Positions 1-5,124 of a DNA stretch of 5,124 bases are shown piece after piece. This DNA comes from Desulfomonile tiedjei (GTDB lineage Bacteria > Desulfobacterota > Desulfomonilia > Desulfomonilales > Desulfomonilaceae). The number at the start of each line of letters is the position of its first letter. Position 1 is the first letter of the stretch. The DNA lies in assembly GCA_020718965.1 (NCBI GenBank), contig DYRE01000172.1, forward strand, positions 1 to 5,124, given 5' to 3'. The translations under genes and the position numbers were made by a program. The notes under the pieces were generated by a model. That model searched no databases, had not been told where the DNA came from, and saw only the letters and a program-made list of their open reading frames with translations.

Positions 1-36
1 AACCAGATGCTTCAACAAAAAACCTCGAAACCATGA
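1..36 (+). CDS. Possible 3' end of an upstream gene (partial), perhaps the RND periplasmic adaptor
   Basis: The frame starting at base 1 is open for eleven codons (NQMLQQKTSKP) and stops at a TGA in 34-36. That TGA shares bases with the permease start in the overlap ATGA. Such overlaps are typical of translationally coupled genes in an operon, and in RND operons the gene before the permease is usually the membrane-fusion (adaptor) protein or a second permease. A Gln/Lys/Ser/Pro-rich hydrophilic tail would suit the disordered C-terminus of an adaptor, but eleven residues cannot identify a family. The other two forward frames are also open back to base 1, so this frame is not proven to be coding. 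The call rests on the overlap alone. Confidence 0.42.
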   Translation, partial: NQMLQQKTSKP

Positions 37-3000
37 ATCTCTCCGAGTTGTTCATACGTCGTCCTGTAATGACCACCACGATCATGTTGGCGATGATCTT
101 TTTTGGGGTTATCGCATACCAAGGCTTGCCGGTTTCAGCCCTGCCTCAAGTAGATTTCCCGACAATATCCGTATCGGCCTCGTTACCCGGAGCTGACCCG
201 GACACAATGGCGTCAAGCGTGGCCACGCCACTGGAAAAGCAGTTCTCTTCAATAGAGGGCTTGCGGACCATGAATTCTACGAGCGCTCAAAGCCGAACAA
301 CAATAAATCTCCAATTCGATCTTTCCAGAAAAATAGACGCGGCCGCTATGGATGTCCAGGCGGCAATAACGAGAGCAAGTGGGATTCTGCCTCCCAATAT
401 GCCGAGTCCACCAACATTCTCCAAAGTAAACCCGGCGGAAAAACCCATCTACTACCTCGTGCTTCACTCCGACGCGATGCCTTTGTACAAGGTTAATGAC
501 TACGCTGAAACTATGGTTTCCAACGCTCTTTCCATGGTGCCGGGGGTGGCCCAGGTCTTAAATTACAGCCAGAAGAAATTTACCGTTCGCGTATACATCA
601 ACCCGGATCTTCTTGCAGCTAAAAGAATTGGATTAAATGAGGTTAGGGATTCCATTGTAGCCCAGAATGTCAATCTTCCTCTCGGCTCCCTGGATGGAAA
701 ATACCAAACCAGGACGCTCAAGGCTTCCGGACAGCTTATGGACGCCAGCGCCTATGGTCCGATCATAGTTTCCTATGCTGAGGGACAGCCTGTTCGTTTG
801 GATGAGGTAGCCAAGATTGAAAACAGCGTCTACGCTGACAAAGTCTTTTGTTACTACGACGGCAAGGAATGCGTAGCTTTGGCGGTACAGAGGCAGCCGG
901 GATCAAACACGATCAAGATTGTAGATGACATTGAAAAGCTTATGCCGGCAATTCGATCATCGTTGCCCCCTACTGTGCATCTTGAAGTTGTTTATGACAT
1001 GTCTAAATCGATCAGGGCCTCAGTCGATGACGTAAAGCTGACGCTTGTTCTGGCAATCATACTCGTTGTCGTTGTTGTTTTCATTTTCCTGCGCAATCTC
1101 GCCGCTACAATTATTGCAAGTATAGCAATCCCACTATCTATAGTATTCACCTTTGCCGTTATGAGTATGTTGGGCTTTTCTCTGGATAATCTATCCTTAA
1201 TGGCCTTGGTTCTTTCAGTGGGATTCGTTGTGGATGACGCTATAGTGGTTCTCGAAAACATTGTCAGACACCTGGAAATGGGAAAGACTCCCTTTCAGGC
1301 TGCCCTGGACGGTGTTAGAGAGATAGTATTTACTATAATATCAATGACCTCAAGTCTTGCCATTGTATTTGTCCCGATCATGTTCATGTCGGGAATCTAT
1401 GGAAGAGTGCTAAACGAATTCGCTGTTACCATAACGGTGGCTATAATTGTTTCAGGCTTTGTGGCTTTGATGGCGACACCTATGTTGAGCAGCAGGATGC
1501 TGAGCCCTCAAAGTAGGCTGGCTGAATCGGACCCAATCTTTGGCGCCATGCTGAGATTCTACAAGGTAACGCTCAATACGGCAGTGCATCACAGAATTGT
1601 TACCCTCATATTATCTTTGGTCATTCTTGCCGGAACCCTTCATTTGTTTATCGCCTTGCCTAAAGGTTTTGTCCCAAATGTGGACATGAATTATCTGGTC
1701 GGCTTCTGTATAGGTGAGCAGGGGGTTTCACCGGACGCGATGCTTGACAAACTCAAGGACCTTCAGCCTCGAGTGCGGGCCAATCCCCATGTACGTTCGG
1801 TCCTGAATGTGGCAGGTTATCCGCAAAGAAATCAGGGCTTTACTATCGCTTTTCTAAATGACAAACCACCCAGAAAAGTGTCGGCGCAGGAAGTGATGAA
1901 TCAGGTTTTTCCCGTGGCGAACTCGGTGCCTGGAATACTTACGTTCTATTCCGTGCCTCCCCTTATAGAGATTAGCACTGAGATGTCGGCCAGTCCTTAT
2001 CAACTGATCCTCCAATCAACCGATACAAAGACTCTTTTCAAAAGCGCCGAGAAATTCACCTACGCAATGTATGGCGTTCCAGAAATAACGGGTGTCAATT
2101 CAAATTTATATATAAAGAATCCGGAATCATTTATAAATATCAACCGAGACAAGGCGTTTTCACTTGGAATAACGGCCGGAGACATAGAGCAGACTTCCTT
2201 CTCATCATATGGGTCGCGCGAAATTTCCAATATCTACGGCACTACAGATACCTACAAGGTTGTATTGGAGGTTGAAAAGGACTTTCAGCGATATCCCGAT
2301 CAGTTGTCATCCCTTTACCTGAAGAATGTAAATGGAGAAATGGTCAGGCTTGATGTTGTGGCCGATGTATTACCTCAAACTGGTCCACTCACGGTTAACC
2401 ATTACGGCCAGTTTCCTTCGGTGACGGTATCCTTTGACACAGCGCCGGGTTATTCCATTGGCCAGGCCACCGAAGTCTTGAGAGCCATGGCAGGAAAAAT
2501 GCTGCCGGATTCAGTACGATTCAGGTTCGGGGGTACAGCGGAAGCGTTCGAAGGTACAATCAGAAGCCTTACAATACTCTTGATTGTAGCGATTTTAATT
2601 ATTTATATGATCCTCTCGTGCCTCTATGAGAGTTTCCTCCATCCCCTTACCATTATAGCGGGACTGCCTTCAGCCGCCTTTGGCGGGTTGCTGGTGCTTT
2701 GGTTTTTTGGCTACAGTCTCGACCTTTATGGTTTTGTGGGACTATTCATGTTAATAGGCATAGTCAAGAAGAATGCAATTATGGTTGTTGACTTTGCGCT
2801 GGGGGCCGAGGCCAAGGGAAAATCCTCCCTGGACGCGGCAATTGAAGGCTCTATAGTGCGTTTTCGTCCCATTATGATGACCACTATAGCGGCTATAGCG
2901 GGCATGATGCCTATTGCTGTCGGTTTTGGAGCTGAAGGCGAATCCAGACAGCCCCTGGGACTTGCCGTAGCAGGAGGCCTGCTTTTGTCACAATTCGTGA

Positions 3001-3104
3001 CACTGTATCTTACCCCTGTAGTTTATTCCTATTTAGGTGATCTTCAGCATTGGTTAAACAGAAGAAACAAAAAGAAAAGGGAGCTTCTTGGGATCCCTTC
3101 TTGA
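33..3104 (+). CDS. RND multidrug efflux permease (HAE-1 / AcrB-MdtBC-like), inner-membrane proton antiporter subunit
   Basis: Inner-membrane pump of a tripartite efflux system. As a trimer it takes substrates from the periplasm or outer leaflet and passes them to an outer-membrane channel through an adaptor, driven by proton influx. The 1023 residues match the usual length of about 1030-1050. The N-terminus MNLSELFIRRPVMT is the family's typical start, so ATG 33 is chosen although the frame is open upstream and no good Shine-Dalgarno is visible. TM1 is near residues 12-30, the first porter region near 40-330, TM2-6 near 335-485, TM7 near 522-541, the second porter region near 550-840, and TM8-12 near 845-1000. 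The proton-relay residues are present: D401-D402 in TM4 (GFVVDDAIVVLENI), K913 in TM10 (IVKKNAIMVVDF), and R945 before TM11 (RFRPIMMTT). The C-terminal tail is short and basic. Substrates cannot be read from the sequence. The MFMSG and MTSSLAIVFVPI segments recall the MdtB/MdtC side of the family, but no symbol is assigned. Two cysteines (273, 280) sit in a predicted periplasmic hairpin. Confidence 0.96.
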   Translation: MNLSELFIRRPVMTTTIMLAMIFFGVIAYQGLPVSALPQVDFPTISVSASLPGADPDTMASSVATPLEKQFSSIEGLRTMNSTSAQSRTTINLQFDLSRKIDAAAMDVQAAITRASGILPPNMPSPPTFSKVNPAEKPIYYLVLHSDAMPLYKVNDYAETMVSNALSMVPGVAQVLNYSQKKFTVRVYINPDLLAAKRIGLNEVRDSIVAQNVNLPLGSLDGKYQTRTLKASGQLMDASAYGPIIVSYAEGQPVRLDEVAKIENSVYADKVFCYYDGKECVALAVQRQPGSNTIKIVDDIEKLMPAIRSSLPPTVHLEVVYDMSKSIRASVDDVKLTLVLAIILVVVVVFIFLRNLAATIIASIAIPLSIVFTFAVMSMLGFSLDNLSLMALVLSVGFVVDDAIVVLENIVRHLEMGKTPFQAALDGVREIVFTIISMTSSLAIVFVPIMFMSGIYGRVLNEFAVTITVAIIVSGFVALMATPMLSSRMLSPQSRLAESDPIFGAMLRFYKVTLNTAVHHRIVTLILSLVILAGTLHLFIALPKGFVPNVDMNYLVGFCIGEQGVSPDAMLDKLKDLQPRVRANPHVRSVLNVAGYPQRNQGFTIAFLNDKPPRKVSAQEVMNQVFPVANSVPGILTFYSVPPLIEISTEMSASPYQLILQSTDTKTLFKSAEKFTYAMYGVPEITGVNSNLYIKNPESFININRDKAFSLGITAGDIEQTSFSSYGSREISNIYGTTDTYKVVLEVEKDFQRYPDQLSSLYLKNVNGEMVRLDVVADVLPQTGPLTVNHYGQFPSVTVSFDTAPGYSIGQATEVLRAMAGKMLPDSVRFRFGGTAEAFEGTIRSLTILLIVAILIIYMILSCLYESFLHPLTIIAGLPSAAFGGLLVLWFFGYSLDLYGFVGLFMLIGIVKKNAIMVVDFALGAEAKGKSSLDAAIEGSIVRFRPIMMTTIAAIAGMMPIAVGFGAEGESRQPLGLAVAGGLLLSQFVTLYLTPVVYSYLGDLQHWLNRRNKKKRELLGIPS

Positions 3105-3135
3105 GATTATAGTAGGTTCACCAGGCTTCAGCTTC

Positions 3136-3161
3136 AAAAAAAATATTATCGCCGGAATATT
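3136..3161 (-). terminator. Weak candidate Rho-independent terminator for the minus-strand gene run
   Basis: Read on the minus strand, AATATT (3161-3156), an eight-base loop, and AATATT (3147-3142) form a six-pair stem followed by a run of eight T (3143-3136, overlapping the stem's last two bases). It lies about 30 bases past the stop of the CDF gene, where a terminator would be expected. The stem holds only A-T pairs, so it would be unstable. There is no matching T-run on the plus strand, so it would not end the convergent RND transcript. The position is suggestive; the structure is weak. Confidence 0.3.
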
Positions 3162-3193
3162 GCCAGAATAAGCTAAAATAGCCGCTCCGGTGT

Positions 3194-4402
3194 TCAGGAG
3201 TTCAATTTCCTGCTCATCTTTTCGATCATTTCTCCCAATGTTGTTGCAGTAGTTGTGACTATCTCTATGTTCATGGCTTCCAGAGCATATCCAGAGCCTT
3301 TCCCCTCAAAATCAACCCGTGATCTTACCTCGTCGACTTCGTGTTCCGATAGGAATTCTGCGACCTTGACCCCCTTTTTCTTTTCAACATCCGTAAAAGG
3401 GTTTTTCATGTAACTTCTTACGGATACCTTCTTTTTAGAGAAGTCACGGTCGATAATCGCGAAATATGGGGCGTCCCCAAAGTGTGGGGAAATTAAACAC
3501 TTCTCGTCTGGATATGCGCCATCCTTGACATCTAATGGCGTTGCTACAATTTCGATAGTCTTATGCTCGGGTTCATAGTGAATGAGTATTTTGTCTATAT
3601 TGGGATAGAGGTCAAGAATTTCTTCCTCAATCTCCGAGGTTACGAGATGCGCATCGTTCAATCGCTTCAAGTTGGTCGTTAGAGAGATTTCTACGAATTT
3701 GAATCTTCCTGAATTTCGTCCGCCAATGCTAATGATTTCCTTTACTTCAGGACGGCTTTCCAGAATTTTCCGGATTCCGTCAAGGGTAGCGTAGTCAAGC
3801 GTGGCGTCAAGTAGCACCTTTACAGCTTCCAGAAAAATCTGGACGCCCATTCTTGCAACGATTACAGCGACCAGTAAAGCTACATAGCGGTCCAAATGAT
3901 AGCCAAGGTATGTGCTTATAATGCCGAACAGTATGACCAGGCAGGACAGAAGGTCAGTAGTTACATGTTTGGCGTCAGCCACCAGGCTCGGAGAACCTAC
4001 TTCCAGGCCTACTTTGAGTTCATATCTTGAAAAAACAGCCGCCACAGCCATCATCAGGATTATACCAATTGTTACCAGGCGGACGTTGGATATTTCCGTG
4101 TCAGATGAACTTAAAAGCGCCTCATGGCCGATTTCGTACGCAGCGAACAGGATAAAAAACGAGCTAAGTAAAGCCACCAGATTTTCAACTTTGTACAGGC
4201 CTTCAGGGAAGATCTTGGTCTTGCGGGCTGAAATTACAATACCCAGGAATATCGCTCCGGACGAAATCACATCGGCGAATGAATGTATTGCGTCAGCCTT
4301 TAGGGCGAGACTTCCTGAAATCTCGCCCAGCATGTATTTCATCCCCATCAGCGCCATGTTAACCAGGCAGGAATATATGGCTACCCTTGCATATCCAGTC
4401 AT
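3194..4402 (-). CDS. Cation diffusion facilitator (CDF) metal transporter with a C-terminal NifX-like (Nitro_FeMo-Co) domain
   Basis: Inner-membrane protein expected to export a divalent metal (Zn, Fe, Mn or similar) by proton antiport as a homodimer. Six membrane segments are visible near residues 6-27, 32-58, 73-93, 107-125, 139-166 and 172-198. The intramembrane metal site is intact: H40 and D44 in TM2 (ADAIHSFAD) and H146 and D150 in TM5 (ADAKHVTTD). The His/Asp set favours Zn-type transport over the all-Asp sites of Mn-type CDFs, but this is not decisive. Residues about 205-280 form the ZT-dimer domain (FVEISLTTN, then KILIHYEPE). Residues about 284-396 are an extra domain of the dinitrogenase Fe-Mo cofactor family (NifX and NifB C-terminal-like), shown by ISPHFGDAPYFAIID at 304-318 and the GKGSGYALEAMNIEIV segment at 367-382. 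The total of 402 residues exceeds the roughly 300 of plain CDFs by one such domain. The TM2-TM3 loop reads FPEGLYKVEN, without the usual HPxGH histidines. ATG 4402 lies 4 bases after the zinc-ribbon gene, so coupling is likely. An AAAAGG abuts the ATG directly, too close to be a normal ribosome site. Confidence 0.93.
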   Translation of the reverse strand: MTGYARVAIYSCLVNMALMGMKYMLGEISGSLALKADAIHSFADVISSGAIFLGIVISARKTKIFPEGLYKVENLVALLSSFFILFAAYEIGHEALLSSSDTEISNVRLVTIGIILMMAVAAVFSRYELKVGLEVGSPSLVADAKHVTTDLLSCLVILFGIISTYLGYHLDRYVALLVAVIVARMGVQIFLEAVKVLLDATLDYATLDGIRKILESRPEVKEIISIGGRNSGRFKFVEISLTTNLKRLNDAHLVTSEIEEEILDLYPNIDKILIHYEPEHKTIEIVATPLDVKDGAYPDEKCLISPHFGDAPYFAIIDRDFSKKKVSVRSYMKNPFTDVEKKKGVKVAEFLSEHEVDEVRSRVDFEGKGSGYALEAMNIEIVTTTATTLGEMIEKMSRKLNS

Positions 4403-4406
4403 CCTT

Positions 4407-4601
4407 TTACTCTGATCTTCTTCGCTTGCACGTCTTTTTTCTCATGGCCCCACACATTTCAGATCTGATTGCAGGGTTGACACGAAAAATGTTCATGGAG
4501 CCACATTTTGGGCATACGAGTTGACGTCCTCCTCCAAAAGGAACGCGCCAATCGTATCCACATTTGTCACAATGAAAGTTTCTGGTCTGCTCTTCGGTCA
4601 T
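4407..4601 (-). CDS. Small zinc-ribbon protein, function unknown
   Basis: A 64-residue protein whose core is a rubredoxin-like zinc knuckle pair: C11-D-K-C14-G and C30-P-K-C33-G, 15 residues apart, which should bind one zinc (or possibly iron). A YDWRVPFGGGRQ linker lies between the knuckles. Two further cysteines (C50, C58) lie in a strongly basic tail (RKKTCKRRR) that could contact nucleic acid or an acidic partner. There is no signal peptide or membrane segment, so it is presumably cytoplasmic. The start is well fixed: an in-frame TGA lies three codons upstream (4610-4608) with no other start between, and a weak GAAGA precedes the ATG by 3 bases. It ends 4 bases before the CDF-NifX gene and begins 44 bases after metF, which supports a shared transcript. 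I do not recognise a named family. A role beside the metal transporter is inferred from position only. The opposite strand here also has an open frame, but only this one shows protein-like motifs. Confidence 0.8.
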   Translation of the reverse strand: MTEEQTRNFHCDKCGYDWRVPFGGGRQLVCPKCGSMNIFRVNPAIRSEMCGAMRKKTCKRRRSE

Positions 4602-4645
4602 TAATCTTCACTGACTCAAAAAGATTGGGATATGGGATTGTTTAT

Positions 4646-5124
4646 CTAATTAAAAACCTTGTCAATAATTCTTGGAACAAGGTCCGACCATCCCAATGGC
4701 ATAAAATGTACTCCCTGACACATTGGGGCGATTTCTTTCAGGAGATTCCCTGTCATTTCAACGCACTTGTCCTTTGCCTTTTCGCCAGACAGACCTTCAA
4801 GATTTTTTCCCCAGGATTCGGGCACGGTGATGCCTGATATTTTTTCGTTCATGAATTTTGCCATCTTCGCCGATTTCACAAACACTACTCCAACCTGAAT
4901 CGGGACGTCAAACTTTTCGGCTTTCTTGATAAACGTTTCAAAAAGTTTTGCGTCATAGACTGCCTGTGTTTGAAAAAACTCGGCCCCGGCATTTATTTTT
5001 TTCTCCATTTTGATCAGTTGAAGATCTAATGGGGTAAAGTTGGGATTAACTACCGCGCCAAGCGCATACTGTGGCGCTCTAGCGAGTTCATGTCCCATCA
5101 TGTCGTGGCCATTTTTCATACCAC
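4646..5124 (-). CDS. metF: Methylenetetrahydrofolate reductase (MetF-like), C-terminal half; 5' end lies outside the window
   Basis: Flavoprotein that interconverts 5,10-methylene- and 5-methyl-tetrahydrofolate, feeding methionine synthesis or, in anaerobes with a Wood-Ljungdahl pathway, the methyl branch. About 158 residues are visible, roughly the last half of a family that is usually near 300. Typical segments of the (beta/alpha)8 barrel are present: NGHDMMGHELARAPQ followed by LGAVVNP, then NAGAEFFQTQAVYD, whose TQ matches the conserved substrate-binding Gln region (ITQFFFD in E. coli MetF). After these come the strand QVGVVFVKSAKMAKFMNE, then GITVPESW, and the final GVHFMPLGWSDLVPRIID. 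The frame is open through the last base, and the Met codon at 5119-5117 lies mid-domain, so it is not the real start. The flavin-binding N-terminal half cannot be inspected. The gene runs in the same direction as the zinc-ribbon and CDF genes and is probably the first of the three visible. The sequence cannot tell a biosynthetic enzyme from a Wood-Ljungdahl one. Confidence 0.88.
   Translation of the reverse strand, partial: GMKNGHDMMGHELARAPQYALGAVVNPNFTPLDLQLIKMEKKINAGAEFFQTQAVYDAKLFETFIKKAEKFDVPIQVGVVFVKSAKMAKFMNEKISGITVPESWGKNLEGLSGEKAKDKCVEMTGNLLKEIAPMCQGVHFMPLGWSDLVPRIIDKVFN

Noticed and set aside
249..467. Open frame of 72 codons on the minus strand
   Set aside because: Lies entirely antisense to the RND permease porter region; the translation has no recognisable domain and the sense frame is an unmistakable family member.
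992..1261. Open frame of 89 codons on the minus strand
   Set aside because: Antisense to the TM2-TM4 region of the permease; its Thr-rich run is simply the reverse of the Val-rich membrane segment codons.
3090..3097. Perfect palindrome GGGATCCC at the end of the permease gene
   Set aside because: Too short and with no loop to be a terminator stem, and it is inside codons; likely chance.
3172..3182. Small hairpin GCTA-AAA-TAGC between the convergent genes
   Set aside because: Only four base pairs and no T-run after it on either strand; expected by chance in AT-rich sequence.
3195..3212. CAGGA / TCCTG inverted repeat with an eight-base loop at the end of the CDF gene
   Set aside because: Five base pairs, overlapping the last CDF codons, with no T-run following; not supportable as a terminator.
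3912..4415. Open frame of 167 codons on the plus strand
   Set aside because: Antisense to the CDF membrane domain, whose metal-site motifs prove the minus-strand frame; no domain is seen in the plus-strand translation.
4602..4645. 44-base gap between metF and the zinc-ribbon gene as a possible promoter
   Set aside because: No convincing -35/-10 pair on the minus strand; the gap is short and fits an intra-operon spacer.
4508..4837. Open frame of 109 codons on the plus strand
   Set aside because: Runs across the zinc-ribbon gene, the 44-base gap and the end of metF on the opposite strand; the translation has no family features.

Overview
The window looks like a stretch of bacterial chromosome, most likely from an anaerobic Desulfobacterota-type (former Deltaproteobacteria) organism. 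That placement is an inference. It rests on the moderate base composition, the style of the MetF-like protein, and a cation-efflux protein carrying a NifX-type domain. No rRNA or other phylogenetic marker is present, so it stays tentative.

Layout. Positions 1-3104, plus strand, hold an essentially complete RND (HAE-1) multidrug efflux permease of 1023 residues. Its start codon overlaps what looks like the last codons of an upstream gene, probably its operon partner, in an ATGA overlap. Positions 3105-3193 are a short AT-rich gap between convergent genes, with one weak hairpin-plus-T-run that could end the minus-strand transcript. Positions 3194-5124 are a minus-strand gene run. In transcription order it holds the C-terminal half of a methylenetetrahydrofolate reductase (metF, cut by the window edge), a 64-residue zinc-ribbon protein, and a 402-residue cation diffusion facilitator (CDF) transporter. 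The last two are separated by only 4 bases.

How the genes work together. The RND pump would normally join a periplasmic adaptor and an outer-membrane channel to expel toxic compounds using the proton gradient; neither partner is visible except perhaps the tail of one. The minus-strand genes look like an operon. The notable member is the CDF protein, which has an extra C-terminal domain of the dinitrogenase iron-molybdenum cofactor (NifX/NifB C-terminal-like) family after its usual dimerisation domain. It also lacks the histidine-rich loop that forms the second metal site in classical CDFs. With a four-cysteine zinc-ribbon protein just upstream, this suggests a small metal-handling module. Why it follows a folate one-carbon gene is not evident from the sequence.

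There is no mobile element, CRISPR array, RNA gene or frameshifted gene that I can support. No stretch over 300 bases lacks a gene.
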